Assembly (NCBI GenBank): GCA_029261435.1
Contig: JAJDBI010000164.1
Location: 1 to 14,194 of the forward strand
DNA length: 14,194 nucleotides
Source: Nitrospinaceae bacterium
GTDB taxonomy: Bacteria; Nitrospinota; Nitrospinia; Nitrospinales; VA-1
Direction: 5' to 3'
Part shown: positions 6,735 to 13,833 of the stretch, piece by piece
How positions within the stretch are numbered: position 1 is the stretch's first letter
Layout of the letters: each line of letters opens with the position of its first letter
Made by a program: the position numbers and the translations under genes
The notes under the pieces: model-generated
Told to the model about the DNA's origin: nothing
The model's input: the letters and a program-made list of their open reading frames with translations, nothing else
The model's database searches: none

Positions 6735-7238
6735 ATGAACCGGTTATATAAGAATCTTGAAGATTTACTAAGGCAAAAAATCAAGCTTTATGAAAACTTT
6801 ATTGGTCTTTTGCAGGAAGAATGGACTTGTGTATCCAAATACTCCTATGACTCCTTGCAGGAGGTGATATCAAAGAAAGAAGATCAAGTAATGCAAATGC
6901 AGGCATTGGAAAATAGTCGTTCTTGTTTAATGAGGAAAATTGCAGAAAAACTGCAAGTGCGCCAATCCAGCCTGACGCTGAAAAAATTAATTCAAATAAA
7001 AAATAATCCGTATAAAAATAATCTCGCCAAGTGCAGAAAGAAATTACTTTCTCAAATTAAACAGATTAGTGAATGGAGTGAGAAGGCAAAAAGTTTGATG
7101 GATCATTCGTCACTGTCATTAAAAAAATCATTGGCATATATCCACTCCGCCGAGGAAAAAGCAGCTTCTCCATACATGGCTAATGGTCGGATGATGGAAG
7201 GGCGTGTTGAGGGAAGAATGGTAAGCGTTGATGTTTAG
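6735..7238 (+). CDS. flgN: FlgN-like export chaperone for FlgK and FlgL
   Basis: A 167-residue, highly charged and largely helical protein. It begins NRLYKNLEDLLRQKIKLYENFIGLLQEEWTCVSK and continues SLQEVISKKEDQVMQMQALENSR, the helical-hairpin pattern of the FlgN family. FlgN binds the C-termini of the hook-filament junction proteins in the cytoplasm and delivers them to the export gate. The two client genes, flgK and flgL, follow directly, which strongly supports the call. The ribosome site GGGAGAA overlaps the end of flgJ. The last 20 or so residues (GRMMEGRVEGRMVSVDV) look disordered. Sequence conservation in this family is low, so context carries much of the weight. Confidence 0.85.
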   Translation: MNRLYKNLEDLLRQKIKLYENFIGLLQEEWTCVSKYSYDSLQEVISKKEDQVMQMQALENSRSCLMRKIAEKLQVRQSSLTLKKLIQIKNNPYKNNLAKCRKKLLSQIKQISEWSEKAKSLMDHSSLSLKKSLAYIHSAEEKAASPYMANGRMMEGRVEGRMVSVDV

Positions 7239-7294
7239 TAGGGAATAAACAATATTTTTGAATTTATCGAAATGGTTTTAAGAGGTCCGCTTCA

Positions 7295-8974
7295 ATGACG
7301 TCCAATATATTCAGTGTATTGAATACTGCGAAATTGGGATTACTGTCTCAACAATTAGCCATTGAGGTTACGGGACAGAATATTGCCAATGTACAAACTG
7401 AAGGGTATTCCCGTCAGGAAGTCAATTTTGAAGCTACGAATCCCAGAAACTTTAGCTTAGGACAAATAGGAACAGGAGTCCGGATAGCGGGTATTGAGCG
7501 CTCCCATGATGAATTCTTATTCTCACAAATATTGGGAGAAGGAGATACGCTTGGTCGTTTTCAAGTAAGAAAAGATGTATTCGAACAACTTGAACTATTA
7601 CTGAGCGAAAATAACGGACGAAGTTTGAACGGGTCCTTAAGTAGTTTTTTTTCTGGGCTCCAGGATGTAGCCTCCAATCCTACTGGTTTACCTGAACGAT
7701 CAAGCCTGCTTGCAGAAGCGCAAAACCTATCTTCTGTATTCAACAATCTTGGTGAATCTTTATTCCAAATTCAACAGAATCTGGATTCTGCAATTTCTGT
7801 GGAGGTGGCAAAAATAAACAGCCTTACCCAGGAAGTTGCAGCGTTAAATAAATCAATCCATGCCAATGAGCCGACTACATTCAGTGCGAATGATTTGCGT
7901 GATAAACGAGACCAGAAGGTTAAAGAACTTTCTGAAATGATTGATTTGAACTTTGTTGATGAACAGGATGGGCAAATCAGCTTGACACTGGATGACGGGA
8001 CTCCTCTGGTATTACAGTCCACAGCTTTTAGTCTTGAAACTTCCATAAACGGGAATAATAAATCTTTCCTCGATGTTGCTGTTTTAGATTCAGCGGGAAA
8101 CAGCACGAATGTGACTTCGTCGATAACTGGAGGAACTATCAAGGGTTATCTGGATATGCGCGACGTGGAAGTAGAAGGATTGAAAGATAAACTGGATAGA
8201 TTGGCAGCAGGGTTTATTCAAGAGTTCAATGAGATTCATCAGCAGGGATTTGGAATTGACGGGTCAACAGGGAATAATTTTTTCAACCCTCTGAGAACGA
8301 CCGTGGTGAGCAATGTTAATAATACAGGCTCGTCAACCCTAACTGCGGCTAATGGAGATCCTTCAAATATTTCCATAGATAAATATGAAATTACTTTCAC
8401 AGGTTCTAACTCTTTTTCTTTGCAAAATTTAACAACTGGAGCAAGTTCTGGAGCATATGCCTTCACATCAGGTTCTACTTTCAATCTTGCAAATGGATTT
8501 GCGGTCACAATTTCAGGCACTCCAGCAGTAGGAGACAGTTACAAACTTTCGGCATCAGAAAGTGCTGCTCGGGAATTTTCGGTTGCGAGCGGAGTTTCTT
8601 CCAATAGTAACAAAATTTCAGCAGGATTAAATTCCAGTACAGATGGCGGCAATGCCCTGGCACTAACAGATCTCCAATCCAAATTAGTATTTGATAGCGT
8701 TACGCTGAAAGCAGGCTCAGGGACTTTTACATTTGATGAGTTTTACAGTTCGTTAGTTAGCACGGTGGGAATTCAGTCTTTTGCCTCCCGATCTACATTG
8801 TCGCAGCAGGATGGAATTCTTCTTCAATTGAATACGCGCCGTGAAAGCATAGCGGGTGTTTCCATTGATGAGGAAATGATCAACATGATTAAGTTTCAGC
8901 AGGCTTTTAATGCCGCGGCTCGCCTTATAGGAGTTGCGGACGAACTTTTGGACACGATAATCAATCAAGTCTAG
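7295..8974 (+). CDS. flgK: flagellar hook-associated protein 1, FlgK
   Basis: A 559-residue hook-filament junction protein of normal length. The N-terminus (LNTAKLGLLSQQLAIEVTGQ, then NIANVQTEGYSRQEVNFEA) and the C-terminus (EEMINMIKFQQAFNAAARLI, then GVADELLDTIINQV) are the paired axial helices conserved in FlgK. The central part includes DLRDKRDQKVKELSEMIDLN and GGTIKGYLDMRD, both typical, followed by a Ser/Thr/Gly-rich exposed region (about 340-430). FlgK is exported by the flagellar type III system and forms the first ring between hook and filament. An AGAGG ribosome site sits about 11 bases upstream. The 56-base gap before it shows no sigma-54 site, so it is probably transcribed from the flgJ promoter. 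Confidence 0.96.
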   Translation: MTSNIFSVLNTAKLGLLSQQLAIEVTGQNIANVQTEGYSRQEVNFEATNPRNFSLGQIGTGVRIAGIERSHDEFLFSQILGEGDTLGRFQVRKDVFEQLELLLSENNGRSLNGSLSSFFSGLQDVASNPTGLPERSSLLAEAQNLSSVFNNLGESLFQIQQNLDSAISVEVAKINSLTQEVAALNKSIHANEPTTFSANDLRDKRDQKVKELSEMIDLNFVDEQDGQISLTLDDGTPLVLQSTAFSLETSINGNNKSFLDVAVLDSAGNSTNVTSSITGGTIKGYLDMRDVEVEGLKDKLDRLAAGFIQEFNEIHQQGFGIDGSTGNNFFNPLRTTVVSNVNNTGSSTLTAANGDPSNISIDKYEITFTGSNSFSLQNLTTGASSGAYAFTSGSTFNLANGFAVTISGTPAVGDSYKLSASESAAREFSVASGVSSNSNKISAGLNSSTDGGNALALTDLQSKLVFDSVTLKAGSGTFTFDEFYSSLVSTVGIQSFASRSTLSQQDGILLQLNTRRESIAGVSIDEEMINMIKFQQAFNAAARLIGVADELLDTIINQV

Positions 8975-9005
8975 GTATTTTGTTTTATAAATAGGGAGAA
9001 CCGGA

Positions 9006-10526
9006 ATGGTTACACGCGTTACCAACCAAGCGCAACAGGCCAATTCGCTACAAAATATATTCCGGATCACGGAAAACCTTTTTAAGGCTCAGCAGGAAAT
9101 AGCTTCTGGGAAGCGTATAACAAGGCCTTCGGATGACCCGGCGGGTATCAGGGATTCCCTTTTGTTGCGCACAGGCATTTCCCAATCGAAGCAGTTTGTC
9201 CGAAATATTGATAATAACCGTATATATATTCAGGCTACTGATTCTGCGCTGGAGTCGGTGGATATTAATCTGATTCGAGCCAAGGAGCTAGCGGTTAGTG
9301 AATTAGGAGGACTGGCTACTGCAGAAACTAGAGGGTTTGCCGCAAATGAATTGGATCAAATAATTTCCCAGACTTTTGAATCGGCCAATATAAAAGTAAA
9401 AAATCAGTTCATCTTTGCAGGGACAGAATTTAGAACCCAGCCCTTTGAACAAGGAACTTCTGGAGCGGTTTACTTTGGCAATTCGGAAAGATTCGAAATC
9501 TCTGTAGGGGCAAATACCAACGCAGATTTTGCGTTCCCGGGATCGGAAGTATTGGGTAACGATTTGAACCCGCAATTAACAAGCTCGACCCAGCTCTCTT
9601 CACTCAATGCGGGTTCGGGGATCACTCCTGGTTCTTTTAGTATTACAGATAGGGCAGGAAATTTAGGAACCGTAAACGTGACTTCCTCAGATACGGTTGC
9701 CAGCTTGATTTCCAAAATAAATGGACTTGGCGGCAATGTCACCGCGTCGATAAATGCAAATGGATCAGGTCTCCAGCTGACAGATGGTAGCTCCGTCATC
9801 TCCCAGGCTTTGACAGTAACGGAAGTTTCTGGAGGAAATACTGCCACTCAGCTTGGAATCCTGGGCCAGAGAGATGGAAACATATCTGGTTCAGATCTAA
9901 ATCCCTTGGTCACTTCATCGACTTTGATATCCGACCTGAGAGGTGGTGAGGGATTAACACTAAATCAGATCAGTATAGTAAATGGTGCTGCATCAGGAAC
10001 TGTTACCTTGAGTTCGGCAACGACAATTGGGGATGTAGTCAACTTGATTAACAGTTCATCGGTCAATGTCACAGCATCTATCAATAGCTCGGGCAATTCC
10101 CTGTTGGTCAACTCCAACAACTCTGCAACCGTTGCTATCGTAAAAAATGTAGGTACGGATGAAACTGCAGAAAATTTAGGATTGGGCGGTGGAAAAAACG
10201 TATTCACAACTATATTTAAATTAAGGGATGCCCTCAAAAGTAATGACAGTTTGGCGATTTTAGCTTCTCTGGAAAATCTGGATTCGAGCCTTGCATCCAT
10301 CAATAATAACCGGGCGATTGCTGGGGCCTCTTTAAGTCGGGTCAACTCTTCAAGTATTACTCATGATCAGGATTTTGTGAATCGTACGCAGCAATTGTCA
10401 AGCATTGAGGATGCGGATGCTGTGCAAAGCATTTCAGATGTGGCTAATTTGGAGTTTGCTCTCCAGGCAACTTTGAGTGCTACTTCTCGTGTTTTACAAC
10501 CCACTCTTTTGGATTTTCTACGATAA
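9006..10526 (+). CDS. flgL: flagellar hook-associated protein 3, FlgL, with two hook-IN repeats
   Basis: A 506-residue flagellin-like junction protein. The N-terminus (ENLFKAQQEIASGKRITRPS, then DDPAGIRDSLLLRTGISQSK) and C-terminal ANLEFALQATLSATSRVLQPTLLDFL are the conserved ends of FlgL. Family members are often near 300 residues. The extra length comes from two similar units of about 105 residues, near 184-290 and 295-396, each starting DLNPxxTSSTxxSxL and containing VTASIN. They resemble the flagellin hook IN motif found in FliD and some flagellins. They would lie on the outer surface of the junction. The ribosome site is AGGGAGAA upstream of the ATG. It is the last flagellar gene here; no csrA, fliW or flagellin gene follows within the window. 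Confidence 0.94.
   Translation: MVTRVTNQAQQANSLQNIFRITENLFKAQQEIASGKRITRPSDDPAGIRDSLLLRTGISQSKQFVRNIDNNRIYIQATDSALESVDINLIRAKELAVSELGGLATAETRGFAANELDQIISQTFESANIKVKNQFIFAGTEFRTQPFEQGTSGAVYFGNSERFEISVGANTNADFAFPGSEVLGNDLNPQLTSSTQLSSLNAGSGITPGSFSITDRAGNLGTVNVTSSDTVASLISKINGLGGNVTASINANGSGLQLTDGSSVISQALTVTEVSGGNTATQLGILGQRDGNISGSDLNPLVTSSTLISDLRGGEGLTLNQISIVNGAASGTVTLSSATTIGDVVNLINSSSVNVTASINSSGNSLLVNSNNSATVAIVKNVGTDETAENLGLGGGKNVFTTIFKLRDALKSNDSLAILASLENLDSSLASINNNRAIAGASLSRVNSSSITHDQDFVNRTQQLSSIEDADAVQSISDVANLEFALQATLSATSRVLQPTLLDFLR
9555..10196 (+). repeat. tandem pair of hook-IN-like units inside flgL
   Basis: Unit 1 (about 9555-9875) and unit 2 (about 9888-10196) encode parallel segments: GNDLNPQLTSSTQLSSL versus GSDLNPLVTSSTLISDL; SDTVASLISKIN versus ATTIGDVVNLIN; NVTASINANGSGLQL versus NVTASINSSGNSLLV; QLGILGQRD versus NLGLGGGKN. 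The protein similarity is clear while the DNA has diverged, so the duplication is old rather than recent. Confidence 0.8.
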
Positions 10527-10528
10527 AG

Positions 10529-10551
10529 TTTAGTCTTGGAAGAAGACTAAA
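10529..10551. terminator. hairpin between convergent flgL and kinase genes
   Basis: Arms tttagtctt (10529-10537) and aagactaaa (10543-10551) pair perfectly around a 5-base loop, three bases after the flgL stop. Neither side has a proper T run. It may therefore act as a weak two-way terminator or an mRNA-end stabiliser rather than a strong intrinsic terminator. Confidence 0.45.
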
Positions 10552-10588
10552 TGTAGGTGAGTTTCTGGTTTAATAAACTTCAATGATT

Positions 10589-11830
10589 CTATTCCCGGAT
10601 GGGAAGGTCGATAATAATAGTAGTTCCCACATCTAATTCACTTTCCACTTCAAGACTACCGCCATGTTTTTCAATAATGGCATAGGAAACGGATAGTCCC
10701 AGCCCAGTTCCTTTTTCCTCTGGTTTCGTAGTGAAAAAAGGTTCAAAAATTTTTTCAATATCTTCTTTGCGAATTCCCGATCCAGTATCGGAAAACTTCA
10801 CGCGCATAATATTTTCTGGAGGAGGTGCAGTTAAATCCTTCCCTCGGCAAAAAGACCAGTTTGTTTCCGGTGTTAAAACTTCTGTGGAAACGGTAAATAC
10901 TCCACCACCACTCATAGCGAATTTGGCATTATTGATAAGATTTAAAAAAACCTGACGAATCCCATCTGTATCTATATAAACTGGTAAATTATTTTGATCG
11001 AAATTTCTAATCGTTTCAATGCCCTTCAATTGCATTTCTTTTTCAATCAGAGAAAGAACAGATTCGAGTTCATTTCTAATATCCGCCTTTTTAAATTCAA
11101 TATTCCCTTTGCGGGAGAACTTCAAAAGGCTACTTATGATTTTAGAGATACGTTGGATTTCTTCCATGATAGATTCTAAATCCTTACATAGTTCTAAATC
11201 GGTACTTTTTTCAAGCAGTAGTGATTGGCTGTGTCCAGATATAATGTTGAGGGGATTCAGAATTTCGTGGCAAACACCAGCAACCATTCTCCCAATTCCA
11301 GCTAATTTTTCTGAGCGAAGGATTTGGTTCTGGGCTGTCTTGAGTTTTTTCATGGATGCCTGAAGTTCCCTGTGGGCAAGAGTCAGGTCTACAGGTGATT
11401 TTTTTAGTTTCTCTTCTGTCTGTTTCCTGAGGCTTGCTTCTTTTCGAAGTCCCAGTGCATAGCGGATGGACTGGGTGACCGATTCGATGGATAATTTACC
11501 TTTTGTAAGGTAATCGGTTGCTCCAGCCTTCATGGCCTCAACGGCAACCTCCTGGTCTCCCTGTCCTGTAAAAAGAATGATGGGAATGTCACAACCCTGT
11601 TCGCGAAAGCTCCGCAATAGCTCGATGCCGTTTATTTCTCCAAGGCGGTAATCAAACATGGCCAAATCATACTGGAAGGGATTTAACTTTTTGAGGCTAC
11701 TGCCAATGGATGAGTGGTGATCAATGACGGGAGCCGGCTTCCCCAAGCCTTCTTTAAGAAGATCTTTGATATAAAAAGCATCATCTTCATCATCTTCAAT
11801 GATAAGAATTTTAAGAGACTTTGAGGTCAT
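10589..11830 (-). CDS. soluble receiver-histidine kinase
   Basis: A 413-residue cytosolic signalling protein with no membrane segment. Residues about 6-125 are a receiver domain with acidic pocket EDDEDD (12-17), phosphoacceptor D60 (AMFDYRLGE), T88 and K110 (LTKGK). A coiled linker (about 128-172) leads to the dimerisation/phosphoacceptor domain with the H-box GVCHEILNPLN, His188. The ATPase domain shows the N-box LNLINNAKFAM (about 296-306), G1 DTGSGI, the F-box FEPFFTTK and G2 GTGLGLS. All catalytic residues are present. The N-terminal receiver presumably gates the kinase after phosphorylation by another kinase or through the neighbouring receiver. Its start lies 12 bases after the stop of the receiver gene upstream, with a weak ribosome site, so the pair is likely co-translated. 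It converges on flgL. A link to motility is possible but unproven. Confidence 0.93.
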   Translation of the reverse strand: MTSKSLKILIIEDDEDDAFYIKDLLKEGLGKPAPVIDHHSSIGSSLKKLNPFQYDLAMFDYRLGEINGIELLRSFREQGCDIPIILFTGQGDQEVAVEAMKAGATDYLTKGKLSIESVTQSIRYALGLRKEASLRKQTEEKLKKSPVDLTLAHRELQASMKKLKTAQNQILRSEKLAGIGRMVAGVCHEILNPLNIISGHSQSLLLEKSTDLELCKDLESIMEEIQRISKIISSLLKFSRKGNIEFKKADIRNELESVLSLIEKEMQLKGIETIRNFDQNNLPVYIDTDGIRQVFLNLINNAKFAMSGGGVFTVSTEVLTPETNWSFCRGKDLTAPPPENIMRVKFSDTGSGIRKEDIEKIFEPFFTTKPEEKGTGLGLSVSYAIIEKHGGSLEVESELDVGTTIIIDLPIRE

Positions 11831-11842
11831 AATGAAGGTGCT

Positions 11843-12286
11843 TCAGGAAGGTAGTTTTACAATATTTAACCAATACTTTTGCAAGGTTTCCATTGTAGAC
11901 TTGAAATCAACATACTTAAAAGGTTTTTGAATAAATGAGTTGGCTCCTAATTGATAAGCCTGCTGAATGTCAGAGTTGGCCTGCGAGGTAGTCAGAACGA
12001 TAACGGGAATGGTTTTGCAATCAGGATGATTTTTAATTTCCTCAAGGGCTTCACGACCATCTTTTTTGGGCATATTAAAATCGAGAATAATAAGACTGGG
12101 TTTTTTATCTTGAGCTTTATCGGACCCTTCACAAGTACTCAAATAGCTTAATAGCTCTTCCCCATCTTTTGCCCAGTGAATGCAACCTATATTTTCAATC
12201 TTTTTAAAAGCCTCAGAGATTAGTAAATAATCGTCCTCATCATCTTCAGCAATTACAATATTGAAGTTCTTTTGAAAATTATCCAT
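11843..12286 (-). CDS. stand-alone response regulator (Rcp1-like receiver)
   Basis: A 147-residue single receiver domain with no output domain. It has acidic residues AEDDEDD (13-19), phosphoacceptor D69 in LIILDFNMPKKDG, the switch region IVLTTSQ (T99/T100), and K121 in IQKPF. The NMPKKDG and LTTS signatures are those of the Rcp1/CheY-like small regulators that pair with kinases. It probably passes phosphate to or from the receiver-kinase encoded 12 bases downstream. Single-domain regulators can also act directly on protein targets such as a flagellar switch, but nothing here shows that. A ribosome-like AGGAA-type site is not obvious; the ATG at 12284-12286 is preceded by CCTGGAAATAG. Confidence 0.93.
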   Translation of the reverse strand: MDNFQKNFNIVIAEDDEDDYLLISEAFKKIENIGCIHWAKDGEELLSYLSTCEGSDKAQDKKPSLIILDFNMPKKDGREALEEIKNHPDCKTIPVIVLTTSQANSDIQQAYQLGANSFIQKPFKYVDFKSTMETLQKYWLNIVKLPS

Positions 12287-12344
12287 CTATTTCCAGGTTG
12301 CTTTTTCTATTGCAGTTTGGGGGTTCTAGAAAATAAATAAAATA

Positions 12345-12572
12345 TTACTCACCCGATCTGCTTTTAACCTCTTGAATAAATTTTTCACGTTCAACTCTTA
12401 ACTTTTCTTTAAAATTATCAATGCTGCCATATTTATTTATATAGTGGTCTCTGATTTCATCAACGGTCATGACTTCTTCGCCTGTATCACCTACAAGGCA
12501 ACGGCCATTTTTGTCACAGGTCCAAATAGGATAATCCTTCCCGATTTCTTTTTTTAAATCTTCAGGGATATT
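12345..12572 (-). pseudogene. in-frame continuation after a TAA stop; probable 3' part of a split small gene
   Basis: Directly after the TAA that ends the 64-residue frame upstream, the same frame stays open for 75 codons with a natural amino-acid make-up (NIPEDLKKEIGKDYPIWTCD, then KNGRCLVGDTGEEVMTVDEI, then NKYGSIDNFKEKLRVEREKF). No ATG, GTG or TTG lies near its beginning; the first ATG is at 12468-12470, which would give a 41-residue protein without a clear ribosome site. The simplest reading is a single gene of about 140 codons broken by a nonsense change. Alternatives are a short independent gene starting at 12470, or stop read-through. I do not recognise the family. The receiver gene starts 58 bases further on, so this may once have been the head of that operon. 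Confidence 0.5.
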
Positions 12573-12767
12573 TTAAGAATGTGGCAGGCTGGAATAATTG
12601 GGGTCTTGTCTCTCTTCAATACGGTCGATTTCCTTTATCAGGTCATCAATACATTCTCCATCCCAATCCCCGATATGGTCATCCCCATCTGCCGAAAAAA
12701 TTCGATTTTTTAATTTCGGGTCAACGGACGCATTATCCAGTGAAAAACGACGGCCTATTTCTGCCAT
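12573..12767 (-). CDS. small acidic hypothetical protein, probably the 5' part of a broken gene
   Basis: A 64-residue frame starting MAEIGRRFSLDNASVDPKLK and rich in Asp, Glu and Ile, with a DGDDHIGDWDGECIDDLIKEID stretch that is strongly acidic. A ribosome site GAGG lies about 11 bases before the ATG. There is no signal peptide, membrane segment or metal-binding motif that I can name. The frame ends SSLPHS at a TAA, and the same frame then continues open for 75 more codons, so this may be the truncated N-terminal part of a longer protein. If it is whole, it is a stand-alone small acidic protein of unknown role. Confidence 0.6.
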   Translation of the reverse strand: MAEIGRRFSLDNASVDPKLKNRIFSADGDDHIGDWDGECIDDLIKEIDRIEERQDPNYSSLPHS

Positions 12768-12827
12768 TATCTATAACCTCTATTAACTATAATATCGGAT
12801 AAAAATATATCACAGAAAGGATGTTAT

Positions 12828-12953
12828 ATGGCGAAAATAATTGATTTCATGTGAGTATTGGCAGCGAGTATTTTTTTGAGAGAGATATTTATGCATGAGC
12901 AAGTCAAAATATTAGAGAAATAGTTTGAGGCGATTGAAAAGAAAATTGAGTAA
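12828..12953 (+). pseudogene. degenerate small gene with two in-frame stops
   Basis: A good ribosome site (GAAAGGA) precedes the ATG at 12828. The frame reads MAKIIDFM, TGA, VLAASIFLREIFMHEQVKIL then EK, TAG, FEAIEKKIE, TAA. The pieces together look like one 41-residue product: a short hydrophobic segment followed by a charged helix. The TGA (12852-12854) and TAG (12921-12923) break it. The second piece has its own ATG (12891) after a GAGAGAG, but would make only 10 residues. Probably a decayed gene; chance cannot be excluded at this length. The remaining bases up to 13196 are AT-rich and show no gene I can support. Confidence 0.3.
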
Positions 12954-13196
12954 ATATTATTTTGCTTTTAACCCATAAACAGTAGTGGACCTTTGCAAAA
13001 CTGGTAGTTACTTGCAGGTTAAAAAGTATGTGGCCAATTAGCGAGTGATAAAACATTAAGACAGTAATTGGAACCAGACAAAAAAAAATATTAAGAAATA
13101 ACAAAGATTTTTTTATTGAGTTGTATTGGTCGAAGGTAGTATGGTAATCCTTTATTTAATTTTAGATAGATAAACCTTAAAATTCAGGAGTTAGAC

Positions 13197-13373
13197 ATGG
13201 CAACGCATGAACAAATTGTTTCTGCTTATGAAAGTTACCTTGAGGAAAATGAAAGTTTTGAAACAAAAAATATCAAAGCCGCTGCCGCTCGTGCTCGCAA
13301 AGCTTTGGGTGAACTTGGGAAATTGGCAAAAGCTCGACGAGCCGAAATTCAGGATAAGAAAAATAGTTTGTAG
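13197..13373 (+). CDS. 58-residue Hc1/histone-H1-like DNA-binding protein
   Basis: A short basic protein preceded by a clear ribosome site (AGGAG, 8 bases before the ATG). The N-terminal third is acidic and helical (YESYLEENESFETKN). The rest is Lys/Arg/Ala-rich: IKAAAARARKALGELGKLAK, then ARRAEIQDKKN. The pattern NxKAAxxRxRKxLxELxKLxKxxRxEIQ is that of small Hc1-like, histone-H1-related nucleoid proteins found in chlamydiae and other bacteria. Such proteins bind DNA and may compact it. The length is close to the shortest members. It stands alone, downstream of an AT-rich gap. The family assignment rests on this motif only; another short basic helical protein is possible. Confidence 0.65.
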   Translation: MATHEQIVSAYESYLEENESFETKNIKAAAARARKALGELGKLAKARRAEIQDKKNSL

Positions 13374-13390
13374 AAAATAAATTCGTAGAG

Positions 13391-13408
13391 CCCCGCCATT
13401 CGGCGGGG
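13391..13408 (+). terminator. GC-rich hairpin after the Hc1-like gene
   Basis: Arms ccccgcc (13391-13397) and ggcgggg (13402-13408) pair perfectly around attc, 17 bases after the stop codon. The position suits a terminator, but no T run follows. Instead the sequence continues agggttcaaatcctatctct, which looks like a tRNA T-arm. The hairpin may therefore be a relic of a tRNA variable arm (see findings). Confidence 0.4.
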
Positions 13409-13733
13409 AGGGTTCAAATCCTATCTCTTTATTCCTCATCGGTCCTTTGTGCAAAGCTCGTGAAGGACAATAGCATTCTGCTACAAGCCTAAAATGTACT
13501 ATTAATTCAGAAATTGAGGATACTCAGGTGATCCTGTTTCTCCAGTGGAGCAAGAGGGCTTAGGACGCATCGCTTTGTCTTCTGCTTGCCAGAGTGGTGG
13601 TCCAACGCACAAGTTCCTGGGATATTAGGGCAATGACCGGTATCATTAACCAATGTGACATTGGTTGAATAGTTACTATAGTAGTACCGCAGAACAACCT
13701 CCCAAGACAACCACGGAAATTATAGTCGCAAAT
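13409..13733. other. gene-free stretch with several short inverted repeats; possible non-coding RNA
   Basis: I see no convincing protein gene here. A 67-codon minus-strand frame (13507-13710) has an odd composition and no ribosome site that I trust. Short structures are dense: gtcctt/aaggac (13442-13468), ctcca-g-tggag near 13540, and a perfect 9-base inverted repeat aaccaatgt/acattggtt (13648-13666). A longer-range match also exists, ttgtctt (13575-13581) with aagacaa (13704-13710). A plus-strand transcript across this stretch would end at the strong terminator 13734-13766. It does not match the 6S, RNase P or SRP RNA motifs I know. Confidence 0.3.
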
Positions 13734-13766
13734 AAAAAGGCTCAGTCAATTTGACTGAGCCTTTTT
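13734..13766. terminator. strong bidirectional terminator downstream of ssrA
   Basis: Arms of 16 bases (13734-13749 and 13751-13766) are exact inverse complements, built around ggctcagtcaa and flanked by A5 and T5. It therefore ends in a U run in either direction. It lies 68 bases beyond the 3' end of the minus-strand tmRNA and is its likely terminator. It can also stop any plus-strand transcript coming from the left. Confidence 0.9.
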
Positions 13767-13833
13767 ATACTGCTGGAAAGGAATTTAACCGTTCATGGGT
13801 GTAGAGTTTTTACTTCTCTATATAAAAAAAATT

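Noticed and set aside
12971..13016. Sigma-54-like ctggtagttacttgcag upstream of the Hc1-like gene
   Set aside because: GG and GC are 9 bases apart, not 10, and sigma-54 is strict about this spacing. It also lies nearly 200 bases before the gene.
12904..13104. Minus-strand hydrophobic frame of 66 codons
   Set aside because: The Phe/Leu/Ile richness is what AT-rich non-coding DNA gives. There is no ribosome site and it overlaps the degenerate plus-strand frame.
13191..13454. Minus-strand frame of 87 codons over the Hc1-like gene
   Set aside because: It is the shadow of the 58-residue plus-strand gene, which has a clear ribosome site and a coherent composition. Its GFEPSPPNGGA piece only reflects the hairpin and T-arm-like sequence.
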